Source: Thiomicrorhabdus lithotrophica | Lineage (GTDB): Bacteria; Pseudomonadota; Gammaproteobacteria; Thiomicrospirales; Thiomicrospiraceae | Length of the DNA: 64,000 nucleotides | Assembly: GCF_029201445.1 (NCBI RefSeq) | Contig: NZ_CP102381.1 | Span: 310,001-374,000, forward strand | Direction of reading: 5' to 3' | Part shown: positions 1 to 8,759 of the stretch, one piece after another | Numbering within the stretch: position 1 is the stretch's first letter | How the letters are laid out: each line of letters starts with the position of its first letter | Position numbers and translations under genes: made by a program | The notes under the pieces: generated by a model | The model's database searches: none | Told to the model about the DNA's origin: nothing | What the model saw: only the letters and a program-made list of their open reading frames with translations

Positions 1-455
1 AGCATATCGCCGGTATCTAAGCCGGCATTCATCTGCATAATCGTCACGCCACTTTCTTTGTCACCGGATTCAATCGCACGTTGAATTGGCGCCGCACCAC
101 GCCAGCGCGGAAGTAGCGAAGCATGAATGTTCAAGCACCCCATCTTTGGCATATCCAGCACAACCTGAGGCAGAATGAGTCCATAGGCAACCACAATCAT
201 AATATCTGCATTCAGGCTATTAAGTGTTTGTTGAGCCTCTACGTCTTTTAAAGATTCAGGTTGGTAAACTGCGATGCCATTTTCTTCTGCAACCTGCTTA
301 ACCGGGCTTGCGGTGAGCTTGCGTCCACGTCCAGCAGGTCGGTCAGGTTGAGTGTAAACGGCAATAACATCGTGTTGAGAGTTTAGTAGGGCTTGAAGTG
401 GCGCAACTGAAAAATCAGGTGTACCCGCAAAAATAATGCGTAATGCTTGGCTCAT
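1..455 (-). CDS. fmt: Methionyl-tRNA formyltransferase, partial (C-terminus beyond window)
   Basis: Transfers a formyl group from 10-formyl-tetrahydrofolate to Met-tRNAi for translation initiation. About 151 N-terminal residues are visible on the minus strand, starting [16 protein letters not shown]. The folate-binding and catalytic stretch [16 protein letters not shown] carries the family's Asn and His, and the frame stays open to the left edge, so the gene is cut by the window rather than broken. The start at 455 lies 6 bases after the def stop, the classic def-fmt operon order. Family and neighbour agree, so the call is firm. Confidence 0.95.
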   Translation of the reverse strand, partial: MSQALRIIFAGTPDFSVAPLQALLNSQHDVIAVYTQPDRPAGRGRKLTASPVKQVAEENGIAVYQPESLKDVEAQQTLNSLNADIMIVVAYGLILPQVVLDMPKMGCLNIHASLLPRWRGAAPIQRAIESGDKESGVTIMQMNAGLDTGDM

Positions 456-461
456 ATTGGA

Positions 462-968
462 TTATTGCTCTTTTTCTTCAAGTGATTTACGGAACTTCTG
501 CAAAGCGCGACTGCGTTTCAATCCGGATAAATGGTCAATAAACAAAGTTCCATTCAGATGATCAATTTCATGCTGAATACAAACGGCTAATAATTCATCG
601 GCCTCAAGCTCTATGATTTTGCCGTCACGGTTCATGCCGCGAACAATAATATCGCTTGGTCTTTTTACGGTTGCGTAAATACCTGGAATAGACAGGCAAC
701 CTTCTTCCCATGAAATTTGTCCTGCCGAACGAATTATTTCAGGATTGATTAAGGCAATCGGTTGGTCTTTAGTTTCAGAAACGTCCACCACAATAATTCG
801 CTCTTGAACCGCAATTTGCGGTGCGGCCAAGCCAATTCCTGGCGCATCATACATGGTGTAAAACATGTCGTCGATGAGCTTATCAATCTCATCATTCATT
901 TCTGGAACAGGGGCGCAGACTTCACGAAGTCCAGCTTCAGGGTAGAGAACAATATCGAGTTTTTCCAT
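462..968 (-). CDS. def: Peptide deformylase
   Basis: Metalloenzyme that removes the N-formyl group from new proteins. At 168 aa it has the usual length. All three motifs are present: GIGLAAPQ at residues 44-51, EGCLSIPG with the metal ligand Cys91, and HEIDH with His133, Glu134 and His137. It is the first gene of a def-fmt pair and is divergent from dprA, with about 48 bases between the two start codons, so the two transcripts share a short promoter region. Confidence 0.97.
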   Translation of the reverse strand: MEKLDIVLYPEAGLREVCAPVPEMNDEIDKLIDDMFYTMYDAPGIGLAAPQIAVQERIIVVDVSETKDQPIALINPEIIRSAGQISWEEGCLSIPGIYATVKRPSDIIVRGMNRDGKIIELEADELLAVCIQHEIDHLNGTLFIDHLSGLKRSRALQKFRKSLEEKEQ

Positions 969-1016
969 AGCGTCGTATATACTTCAATAAATAATTGCGA
1001 TCTATTATAGCTGACT

Positions 1017-2132
1017 ATGTCAAATTTTGCCGATTTACCCACAATCTTACGCCTACATAATTGCCATGTAACTTTTAAACAGTTAGAGGCCATTCAGCAG
1101 CACTTTGGCAGCTTAAATGTTGCGCTTGATTCTAATGAATCGGATTGGAAGCATGCCGAACTTTTAAAAGAAAATCAGTTGGCAATGTTATTTTCTGACG
1201 ACTCAAAACAAAGATTAGAGCAGGCTTTAGATTGGGGACAACAAACTAACCAGGCCTGGTTAATGTTGGGCGAAATGGTATATCCTAAACAGCTTACTGA
1301 AATCAGTGATCCACCTATTTTGCTGGGTGTACGTGGTAATGCGGGGTTATTGAACGACCCGCAAATTGCGATTGTGGGCAGTCGACATGCATCCAAACAA
1401 GGTGCTGAAACGGCAAAGGATTTTGCTCATTATCTTTCACAGCAAGGTTTAGGTATTACGAGTGGGCTAGCATTGGGCATTGATACTGCAGCACATCAAG
1501 GCGCTTTGTTAGGTATAGGCAAAACCGTAGCGGTGGTGGCAACAGGGCTCGATCGGATTTATCCAGCCTCTAACCAAAAACTTGGGCACCAAATAGTAGA
1601 AGAGGGGGTGATGATTTCTGAATTCCCTCTAGGTACAAAACCTCTAAATTTCAATTTTCCAAGACGTAACCGTATCATTAGTGGTTTAAGTGTCGGTACT
1701 TTGGTAGTTGAAGCGGCTTTAAAAAGCGGATCCTTAATCACTGCCAGAACAGCTTTAGAACAAGGTCGAGAAGTGTTTGCGGTACCCGGTTCTATTCATA
1801 ATCCTCAAGCAAAAGGTTGTCATCAGTTAATCAAGCAAGGTGCAAAGCTGGTTGAATCAGGTCAAGATGTTTTAGAAGAGCTAGCGAGCAATTTACAGTA
1901 CGCTTTAGATCTCGATAGCCACGAGCCCCAAGCGGCTAAAACTGCATCGACTAATCACGAAAGAAACACAAGCCGTTTGTTAGAGTGGATTGGTTATGAT
2001 GCCATTAGCCTGGATGAACTTGTGGTGTTGAGTAAAATGCCGGTATCAGGGCTGCAAGGTGAGTTAATGATGTTGGAGCTGTCAGGTGAAATTGAGGCTT
2101 TGTCTGCAGCGCGTTGGCGTAGAATTAAATAA
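1017..2132 (+). CDS. dprA: DNA-processing protein DprA (Smf)
   Basis: Loads RecA onto incoming single-stranded DNA during natural transformation. The 371 aa protein has a short N-terminal domain, the Rossmann-like DprA core (GSRHASKQG, SGLALGIDTAAHQG, FPRRNRIISGLS, GSLITARTALEQGREVFAVPG) and a C-terminal winged-helix-like tail (about 310-371). Its 3' end converges on the RsbW-like gene with only 18 bases between. The coding sequence carries copy P1 of the dispersed palindrome at 1247-1262, read as N-Q-A-W-L in the poorly conserved N-terminal part. Confidence 0.95.
   Translation: MSNFADLPTILRLHNCHVTFKQLEAIQQHFGSLNVALDSNESDWKHAELLKENQLAMLFSDDSKQRLEQALDWGQQTNQAWLMLGEMVYPKQLTEISDPPILLGVRGNAGLLNDPQIAIVGSRHASKQGAETAKDFAHYLSQQGLGITSGLALGIDTAAHQGALLGIGKTVAVVATGLDRIYPASNQKLGHQIVEEGVMISEFPLGTKPLNFNFPRRNRIISGLSVGTLVVEAALKSGSLITARTALEQGREVFAVPGSIHNPQAKGCHQLIKQGAKLVESGQDVLEELASNLQYALDLDSHEPQAAKTASTNHERNTSRLLEWIGYDAISLDELVVLSKMPVSGLQGELMMLELSGEIEALSAARWRRIK
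1247..1262. repeat. Dispersed palindrome P1 (TAACCAGGCCTGGTTA)
   Basis: Perfect 16-bp palindrome inside dprA, translated in frame as aac-cag-gcc-tgg-tta (N-Q-A-W-L). It is one of 15 copies of the CCAGGCCTGG core in this window. Confidence 0.9.
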
Positions 2133-2150
2133 AATTTATTCGGCAGTAGC

Positions 2151-3077
2151 CTAAGTGTTAACGCGGCAGATAACGGTTGAACCAGAATCGCGATACTCTA
2201 AATAATCAAAACTTAAACGATTGGCAATCATAATGCCTCTTCCATGACTGTCTGTTGCACGATTCTCTTCAAAATCTAAAAAGTTTGTGTAATTAAATCC
2301 CGCGCCATTATCTGAAATAGTAAATTCAAAAAAATCAGTTTTTCGTTCGAGTGTGACGGTAACAAATTTGTCACTGTTTTCTTCTAGAGATAGTCGGCGT
2401 GTAACTTCGGTTTGAAGTTTTGAATTTGTAATTAATTGTGACTTTAATTTATAGCCAATGCCCAAATTTCCATGCTCAATTGAATTTAATATCAATTCAA
2501 ATAAACCAATGGCTATGCGTTTTTGATCTGGGGTCATATAGGCTAAAACAGAGGCGATAGCCTGAGCTTCGGAAACGGTCTGAATATGAAAAACCGCTTT
2601 TTGTAACCGAGGGTGAGCTATCTCAAAATTGGCTAAACGTTTACTAATCTCTTGATGATTACTAAGGCCGAGTGTTGCCGTAAGTATAACGGTGTTTAAT
2701 AGTTCGGCTTTGAAAGGATAAATTAAATAAAAATACATTCCTAGATCAAACCCTTTTTGAATAGCATCAGACTGTGGATTATTCACTTGTAAAATAAATG
2801 GGGTTAATCCAAAGCATGAGTATTCTCTAAAAGATTTAAGTTCAGTTAAGTCATGTTGGTTCAGAGCGCTTTCATCAATTATCAATGCGTCATACTGAAT
2901 GACTGGAGAGTTTTTAACTTGTAAAACAGCTTGTGTAACGGTTGAACAAAACGTCAGAAAATAAATTCCTTTATCCAAGGAAGCTTGAATATGGTTTTGC
3001 CTTTCCATATTACAGCCTACAATTAAGAGGTGTTTTTTAGAAGAAGGGCTGGTTAATGTGTTTTTAAGGGCTGACAT
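2151..3077 (-). CDS. Receiver-like plus HATPase (RsbW/SpoIIAB-like) regulatory protein
   Basis: 308 aa. Residues about 16-135 look like a CheY-type receiver (LLIVG near the start, then ALIIDESAL at the expected phospho-Asp strand, and a Y-PF near the end). Residues about 165-308 are a GHKL ATPase of the anti-sigma/serine-kinase type: N-box around FELILNSIEHGN, then SDNGAGF and GRGIMIANRLSF. No HisKA dimerisation helix is evident, so this is not an ordinary histidine kinase. By analogy with RsbW-like partner-switching proteins it may bind or phosphorylate an anti-sigma antagonist, but no STAS-domain or PP2C partner gene lies nearby. Function is inferred from domains only. Confidence 0.7.
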   Translation of the reverse strand: MSALKNTLTSPSSKKHLLIVGCNMERQNHIQASLDKGIYFLTFCSTVTQAVLQVKNSPVIQYDALIIDESALNQHDLTELKSFREYSCFGLTPFILQVNNPQSDAIQKGFDLGMYFYLIYPFKAELLNTVILTATLGLSNHQEISKRLANFEIAHPRLQKAVFHIQTVSEAQAIASVLAYMTPDQKRIAIGLFELILNSIEHGNLGIGYKLKSQLITNSKLQTEVTRRLSLEENSDKFVTVTLERKTDFFEFTISDNGAGFNYTNFLDFEENRATDSHGRGIMIANRLSFDYLEYRDSGSTVICRVNT

Positions 3078-3459
3078 CCATGTTCCCAGTTTGCTGGTAA
3101 GCGGTGAATTCTAGTGGTTTACTAAAATTAATATGAATAAAAAATATTATAACGAATAAACCATTAATAGAATATGGCTGATTTAGTATAAAAACGTATT
3201 GAGTATGATATTACTTTAATTTTAACCGTACTTTACCTGTATTTATGGGAAATAACTTAAGTATGTGAATAAATACCTATAAATAGCTTAAATGTAGACA
3301 AAAATAAAATTAGTGTTTGCAAAAGCTTAAAAAATTATGCATCTTAAAAAAAGAAGAAAATTTTGGTTTGATCTAAAGTTCCTATTTTAAATAGAGATTG
3401 AATCAAACGCGATATTAAAAAAATCTAACGCACATGCAACTTAAATTAGAGTTAACTAT
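3078..3459. other. 382-bp AT-rich intergenic region upstream of topA
   Basis: Divergent promoter region between the RsbW-like gene and topA, strongly AT-rich. The only structure I can point to is a 7-bp inverted pair, GTTTGAT at 3366-3372 and ATCAAAC at 3412-3418, about 40 nt upstream of the topA start, possibly a leader stem. I see no gene, RNA gene or known repeat. Confidence 0.5.
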
Positions 3460-5994
3460 ATGACGAATTTGGTGATAGTGGAGTCCCCCGCTAAAGCAAA
3501 AACAATCGAAAAATATTTGGGTAAGGATTTTACTGTCCGTTCAAGTTATGGTCACATCCGCGATATTCAGAAAAAGGGTATGGGTATCGATCTTGAAAAC
3601 GGGTTTTTACCCAATTACGAAATTTCGTCTGATAAAAAGAAAAATGTTACAGAGTTAAAAAAGCTCGCTAAAGCCTCTGACACTATCTGGCTCGCAACGG
3701 ATGAGGACCGCGAAGGGGAAGCCATTGCTTGGCACCTAGCGGAAGCCTTAAACTTAGATATTAAAACCACCAAACGAATTGTATTTCATGAAATTACCAA
3801 ACCGGCTATTCAGGCAGCGATTGCTAATCCGAGAACGGTAGATTTAGATTTGGTTGATGCACAGCAAGCTAGACGAATATTAGACCGTATTGTAGGTTTT
3901 GAGTTATCTCCTATTTTGTGGAAGAAAATTCGTACTGGCCTTTCGGCTGGACGTGTTCAGTCTGTGGCAGTGCGTTTAATTGTTGAGCGTGAAAAAGAAG
4001 TAGAAGCCTTTGAATCTAATTTTGTTTTTAGAGTACAAGGTCAGTTAAAGCTGCTTGATAAAAGCGGTAACCCAGTAGGCGATTTAGACGTAAAACGTAC
4101 GGCTACTTTTGCAACAGAAGAAGAGGCAACGGCATTTTTAGAAGCCGTAGCAAAAGCAAATTTATCGGTGGTTTCATTAGAAGAGAAACCAGCAAAGCGA
4201 ACTCCAAAAGCCCCGTTTACCACCTCAACCTTGCAACAAGAAGCCTCTTCAAAATTAGGCTTTTCTGTTAAGCAGACGATGATGGTGGCACAGCGCTTAT
4301 ACGAGTCTGGAAAAATAACGTACATGCGTACCGATTCGGTGAATCTCTCTGAGTTAGCGATTGCCCAGGCAAAAGAGACAATTACCTCTGAATACGGTGC
4401 AAAGTATAGTGAATCAAGACGCTATAAAACTAAAAACGCCGATGCTCAAGAGGCACACGAAGCCATTCGTCCAACTGACTTTGGTGTAGAAAATGTGACA
4501 GGAGAGCGAAACGAGCAGCGTTTATATCAGCTGATTTGGCGTAGAGCCATTGCTTCTCAAATGGCAGATGCACAATTAAAAAGAACCACTGTAGATGTTG
4601 GGATTGATTTGTTACCAGATGATAAATTAACCGCCAAGGGTGAGGTGGTTATCTTTGATGGTTTCCTTAAAGTTTATGACTTTGACGCTAAAGATGGTTC
4701 AGGATTGTTGCCACCAATGACAATCGGACAGGCGTTAAGTGTCACTGAGCTTGGTGCTAAACAAAGTTACAGTCGTCCTCCAGCTCGTTATAACGAAGCA
4801 AGCTTGGTGAGAACCTTAGAAGAGATGGGGATTGGTCGTCCTTCAACTTATGCTCCGACGATTGATACAGTTCAACAACGTGGTTATGTGATTAAAGAAG
4901 ATCGTGAAGGTAAGCCAAGAGATTACCGACAAATCACTTTAGTTGACGGTAAAGTTAGTGCTGAAACATTGTCAGAAATGGCGGGTACAGAGAAAAATAA
5001 ACTGTTCCCTACTGATATAGCCGGCATTGTAACCAACTTTTTAACGAAACATTTTGGTGATATTTTAGATTACCAATTCACGGCTAAGGTTGAAGGCAAG
5101 TTCGATGTGATTGCAGAAGGTAAAATGCAATGGCAAGACATGTTGAGTGAATTCTATACACAGTTTCACCCAAGAGTTGTAGCGGCCGAAGATGTCTCTC
5201 GAGAAGAGGCTGGTCAAGCACGTTCTTTAGGTAATCATCCTGAATCAGGTAAGCCAATGTTTGTGAAAATTGGGCGTTATGGGCCTTATGTTCAAGTTGG
5301 TGATGGTGAAAATGAAGAAAAGCCGACTTTTGCAAGCTTGATGCCAGGTCAAAAAATGGATTTACTCACTTTAGAGCAAGCATTAGATTTGTTTAAGCTG
5401 CCAAGAGAAGTGGGTGAAATGCCAGAAACCTTTAAGGCAAAAGCCGTTGATGGTTCAGAGTTTGGCGTTGAGAAGGGGCAGATGATTATTGCTAAACAAG
5501 GACCGTTTGGACCTTATTTAGAATATGGTGTCAAAATGTACGCACCGATTAAAGGTTTTGACCCCCTAAGCATAACGTTAGAAGAATCGGTTGCTTTGGT
5601 TGAAAATAAAATTCAGGCTGATGCCGATAAGATTGTTAAAACTTTTCCTGGTACTGATGTCAAAATATTGAAAGGACGTTGGGGGCCTTATATTACCGAC
5701 GTTACGACTAAGAAAAACGCAAAAATTGCCAAAGATGAAGATGCTTTAGAACTCTCTTTAGAAGAGTGTGAAAAGCGTTTAGAAGAAGCGCCAGAACCCA
5801 AAAAACGTGGACGCGCGGCGGCCAAAAAAGCACCTGCTAAGAAAGCGGCAGCGAAAAAGCCGGCGGCTAAAAAGACGCCTGCTAAAAAAGCAGCGGCTAA
5901 GAAACCAGCCACAAAAAAACCAGCAGCTAAAAAAACGACTACCCGAAAAGTAGCCGCCAAAAAGGCAGCAGTAAAGAAAATAGATGCGAAATAA
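3460..5994 (+). CDS. topA: DNA topoisomerase I, zinc-finger-free with Lys/Ala-rich tail
   Basis: Relaxes negative supercoils through a transient 5'-phosphotyrosine link. The 844 aa protein has an N-terminal Toprim domain (ESPAKAKTIEKYLG; ATDEDREGEAIAWHL), the RTGLSAGRVQSVAV segment, and catalytic Tyr288 in YMRTDS. Downstream are repeated topoisomerase C-terminal modules (IGRYGPYVQVG, KQGPFGPYLEYG, LKGRWGPYITD). Unlike the E. coli enzyme there are no CxxC zinc fingers. The last 60 or so residues are a histone-H1-like run of AKK and PAKK units, likely to increase DNA binding or processivity. The ribosome-binding site before the ATG is weak. Confidence 0.96.
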   Translation: MTNLVIVESPAKAKTIEKYLGKDFTVRSSYGHIRDIQKKGMGIDLENGFLPNYEISSDKKKNVTELKKLAKASDTIWLATDEDREGEAIAWHLAEALNLDIKTTKRIVFHEITKPAIQAAIANPRTVDLDLVDAQQARRILDRIVGFELSPILWKKIRTGLSAGRVQSVAVRLIVEREKEVEAFESNFVFRVQGQLKLLDKSGNPVGDLDVKRTATFATEEEATAFLEAVAKANLSVVSLEEKPAKRTPKAPFTTSTLQQEASSKLGFSVKQTMMVAQRLYESGKITYMRTDSVNLSELAIAQAKETITSEYGAKYSESRRYKTKNADAQEAHEAIRPTDFGVENVTGERNEQRLYQLIWRRAIASQMADAQLKRTTVDVGIDLLPDDKLTAKGEVVIFDGFLKVYDFDAKDGSGLLPPMTIGQALSVTELGAKQSYSRPPARYNEASLVRTLEEMGIGRPSTYAPTIDTVQQRGYVIKEDREGKPRDYRQITLVDGKVSAETLSEMAGTEKNKLFPTDIAGIVTNFLTKHFGDILDYQFTAKVEGKFDVIAEGKMQWQDMLSEFYTQFHPRVVAAEDVSREEAGQARSLGNHPESGKPMFVKIGRYGPYVQVGDGENEEKPTFASLMPGQKMDLLTLEQALDLFKLPREVGEMPETFKAKAVDGSEFGVEKGQMIIAKQGPFGPYLEYGVKMYAPIKGFDPLSITLEESVALVENKIQADADKIVKTFPGTDVKILKGRWGPYITDVTTKKNAKIAKDEDALELSLEECEKRLEEAPEPKKRGRAAAKKAPAKKAAAKKPAAKKTPAKKAAAKKPATKKPAAKKTTTRKVAAKKAAVKKIDAK

Positions 5995-6054
5995 ACCGTA
6001 TTATTCGTTTTGCTATAAGGTTAAATTTACGAGTAATCATGCCTAGAATAATTT

Positions 6055-6066
6055 ACCAGGCCTGGT
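6055..6066. repeat. Dispersed palindrome P2 (ACCAGGCCTGGT)
   Basis: 12-bp perfect palindrome, flanked as TTACCAGGCCTGGTTA, in the 252-bp gap between topA and argS. It lies 93 bp centre to centre from copy P3 in the same gap. Confidence 0.9.
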
Positions 6067-6145
6067 TACTTGTTTATTCGAAATAAAGTTCTGTTTTTAA
6101 CATTCGTTAAAGATTTTAAAGCTACAAATTTTAAGTATTTCTAAT

Positions 6146-6161
6146 CTACCAGGCCTGGTAG
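6146..6161. repeat. Dispersed palindrome P3 (CTACCAGGCCTGGTAG)
   Basis: 16-bp perfect palindrome, the second copy in the topA-argS gap, about 85 bp upstream of the argS start. Confidence 0.9.
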
Positions 6162-6246
6162 TTTAAAATTAACCTCGTTACTCACCATTAATTTAGTAAA
6201 ATATCCTGTTTTATAAAATCCATAGTTCAAGTAAAGAGACCATCGC

Positions 6247-8010
6247 ATGAAGCAGCAAATTGCGCAGATTTTGATCGAAGTTGTTCAACAGCTTAAGCAA
6301 CAGGGTGTGATTCCTGAAGATACATCGCCACGCATCAATGTGGAAAATACCCGTGATAAATCGCATGGTGATTTTGCGACAAACCTTGCAATGATGCTTA
6401 CCAAGCAAGCTGGAATTCCGCCGAGAGAGCTAGCGCAAAAAATCGTTGATCTAGTAAAAGATGTGCCAGTTGTGCAAAAGGTTGAGATTGCAGGGCCAGG
6501 TTTTATTAACTTTTTTGTAGACGACTCGGCTAAATTCGATGTGGTTAAGACGGTTTTGGAGAAAAAACAAGACTTTGGGAAGTGTAATGTAGGTCAAGGA
6601 CGTTCTGTTTTAGTCGAGTTTGTTTCTGCAAACCCTACAGGTCCTTTGCATGTGGGTCATGGTCGTGGTGCGGCTTATGGTGCCAGTGTTGCCAATTTAC
6701 TTGAAACGGCTGGCTTCAGTGTTGCCAAAGAATATTATGTAAACGATGCTGGTCGTCAAATGGATATTTTAGCGACGTCGGTATGGCTACGTTATTTAGA
6801 ACAGTGTGGTGAAAAGTTCGCCTTTCCAAGTAATGGTTATAAAGGGGACTATATTTACGCTATTTGCGATAGTCTTCAAGCGCAGTTTGCAAGTACATTA
6901 CAAAAACCTGCGTTAGAAATCTTTGCAGGGATAACACCTGATGAGGGTGAAGAAGGCGGTGATAAAGAAAAACACATCGATGATCTTATTGTTAAGGCTA
7001 AGAACCTATTAGGTTCACACCACTATGAAGCCGTTTTTAATGCTGCGATTGATTCAATTCTTTCTGATATCAAAGAAGATTTAAAAGGTTTTAACGTCAA
7101 CTTTAATGAGTGGTTCTCAGAGCGTTCATTGATGGATTCGGGCGTGATTGATGCTGCGATTGCTAAGCTACAAGCCGCTGATAAAATCTATGAAAAAGGT
7201 GGGGCTTTGTGGTTTAGATCAACCGACTACGGTGATGAAAAAGACCGCGTTGTTGTCCGTGATAATGGGATAAAAACTTACTTTGCTTCAGATATCGCCT
7301 ACCACTTTAATAAGCTAGAACGTGGCTTTGATATCCTGATTGATATTTGGGGTTCTGACCACCATGGTTATGTTCCACGAGTTAAAGCCGCTATGGAAGC
7401 GATGGGAACTGATGCTGAAGCGTTAAAAGTGTTATTGGTTCAGTTTGCGGTATTGTATCGTGGCGGTGAAAAGCTGGCTATGTCTACCCGTAGTGGTCAG
7501 TTTGTGACCTTGCGTGAACTGCGTGAAGAGGTGGGCAGTGATGCAGCGCGTTTCTTCTACGTGCAGCGTAAGTCTGAGCAACATATGGATTTTGATTTGG
7601 ATTTAGCGAAGTCTAAATCAAATGAAAACCCAGTTTATTATATTCAGTATGCTCATGCGCGTATTTGTCGTGTTATGGAGCAAGCAAAAGAAAAAGGTTA
7701 TACCTTGGATCTTGATGCAGGCCTGGTAAATATTGATAAGCTTGAAAGTGAGCATGAAGTTAAATTAGCGACAGAATTGGCTAAATACCCTGAAATTATT
7801 GCGCGTGCTGCGGGTGTGTATGAACCACATCAAATCGCCTATTACTTAAAAGATTTAGCGCATGGTTTACACTCATACTACAACGCGAGCCAATTTATTG
7901 TTGAAGATGATGCAACGCGTCAGGCACGTTTAACGCTAATCTCAGCAGTACAGCAAGTATTGCAAAATGGGTTGGCCATAATTGGGGTCTCTGCTCCAGA
8001 GAAGATGTAA
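6247..8010 (+). CDS. argS: Arginine--tRNA ligase
   Basis: Class I aminoacyl-tRNA synthetase charging tRNA-Arg. 587 aa, normal length. An N-terminal Arg-tRNA synthetase domain (about 1-85) precedes the catalytic core. The HIGH-type motif is HVGHGRG at residues 135-141 and the KMSKS-equivalent is AMSTRSG near residue 411, a common ArgRS variant. The C-terminal DALR anticodon-binding domain covers about 465-587. The stop codon directly abuts the start of the SPOR gene, so the two are probably cotranscribed. The degenerate palindrome GCAGGCCTGGTA sits in frame at 7717-7728, read A-G-L-V. Confidence 0.97.
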   Translation: MKQQIAQILIEVVQQLKQQGVIPEDTSPRINVENTRDKSHGDFATNLAMMLTKQAGIPPRELAQKIVDLVKDVPVVQKVEIAGPGFINFFVDDSAKFDVVKTVLEKKQDFGKCNVGQGRSVLVEFVSANPTGPLHVGHGRGAAYGASVANLLETAGFSVAKEYYVNDAGRQMDILATSVWLRYLEQCGEKFAFPSNGYKGDYIYAICDSLQAQFASTLQKPALEIFAGITPDEGEEGGDKEKHIDDLIVKAKNLLGSHHYEAVFNAAIDSILSDIKEDLKGFNVNFNEWFSERSLMDSGVIDAAIAKLQAADKIYEKGGALWFRSTDYGDEKDRVVVRDNGIKTYFASDIAYHFNKLERGFDILIDIWGSDHHGYVPRVKAAMEAMGTDAEALKVLLVQFAVLYRGGEKLAMSTRSGQFVTLRELREEVGSDAARFFYVQRKSEQHMDFDLDLAKSKSNENPVYYIQYAHARICRVMEQAKEKGYTLDLDAGLVNIDKLESEHEVKLATELAKYPEIIARAAGVYEPHQIAYYLKDLAHGLHSYYNASQFIVEDDATRQARLTLISAVQQVLQNGLAIIGVSAPEKM

Positions 8011-8691
8011 ATGGCACGAGATTTTCGTCACGGACATCACCATAATAAACAGCAGTTTCAACGTAAGTCTCAATCATCTTCTCAGTCTGTAACTAACGGA
8101 AAATCTTCAGTACCCATGATTTGGGCTGGAGGTTTTTTGGTCTCAGCTGTTTTACTCATTGGTTTTTTTGTAACTCAACACTTTGTTTCGCAAGGTGCTA
8201 AATCAGAAAAGAGCGCTGAAACCTCAATATTTAAAGCCGCCAAAGAGATTAAAGAGCAGACCGTTGAAAAAGTGCAGGAAGTTTCTGAGATAATGCAACC
8301 TAAGCCTGTTGTGGTTGAAGCAGTTAACCTTCAGGTTGGTGAAGAGCTTGCTGAAACGGAGCAGAAGCCTTCTTATAGTTTTTATGAGGGGTTGGGGCAG
8401 ATGGAAGTCGTTGTGGATGCTGTGCCGCTTTCTGTTGCTTTAAAGCAGCCCTATTATATTCAGGCTGGTACGTTTGGTTCCGAAAAAGTTGCTAAGCAAG
8501 AGCAGGCTAGATTAGCTAAGTTGGGTGAGTCTTTGCAAATATCAGTTTTAACGACCAAGAAACGCACTTACTATCGATTAAGAGTTGGGCCTTTTGTTGA
8601 CCGTCTGGTTTTGAATAAAAAACGTAATGAACTTAGGCGTTTGGGTGTTGATACTTTGTTATTGAAGGCGCCAAAAGTAGAATCGGATTAG
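8011..8691 (+). CDS. SPOR-domain membrane protein (FtsN-like)
   Basis: 226 aa bitopic inner-membrane protein: a short basic His/Gln-rich cytoplasmic tail, one transmembrane helix at about 35-56, a charged periplasmic linker rich in Glu and Lys, and a C-terminal SPOR domain (about 147-222; YYIQAGTFGSEKVAKQEQ and YRLRVGPFVD). SPOR domains bind denuded peptidoglycan at the division septum. A SPOR gene directly after argS is a frequent gammaproteobacterial arrangement. It could be FtsN or another SPOR protein, as the essential FtsN region cannot be recognised by eye. Confidence 0.85.
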   Translation: MARDFRHGHHHNKQQFQRKSQSSSQSVTNGKSSVPMIWAGGFLVSAVLLIGFFVTQHFVSQGAKSEKSAETSIFKAAKEIKEQTVEKVQEVSEIMQPKPVVVEAVNLQVGEELAETEQKPSYSFYEGLGQMEVVVDAVPLSVALKQPYYIQAGTFGSEKVAKQEQARLAKLGESLQISVLTTKKRTYYRLRVGPFVDRLVLNKKRNELRRLGVDTLLLKAPKVESD

Positions 8692-8712
8692 TCTACGTTA
8701 GTGGTTTAAAAT

Positions 8713-8741
8713 AAAAAAGGGCGTCTATACGCCCTTTTTTT
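8713..8741. terminator. Bidirectional rho-independent terminator
   Basis: A-run, then stem GGGCGT / ACGCCC with loop CTAT (8719-8734), then T-run. It serves both the argS-SPOR operon and the convergent diguanylate cyclase gene. Confidence 0.9.
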
Positions 8742-8759
8742 ATTGAAACTGTTTTTCGA

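Noticed and set aside
5688-5960. Minus-strand open frame of 90 codons, Ala/Phe-rich
   Set aside because: It is the antisense of the Lys/Ala repeat tail of topA; such repeats keep several frames open. No ribosome-binding site or family match.
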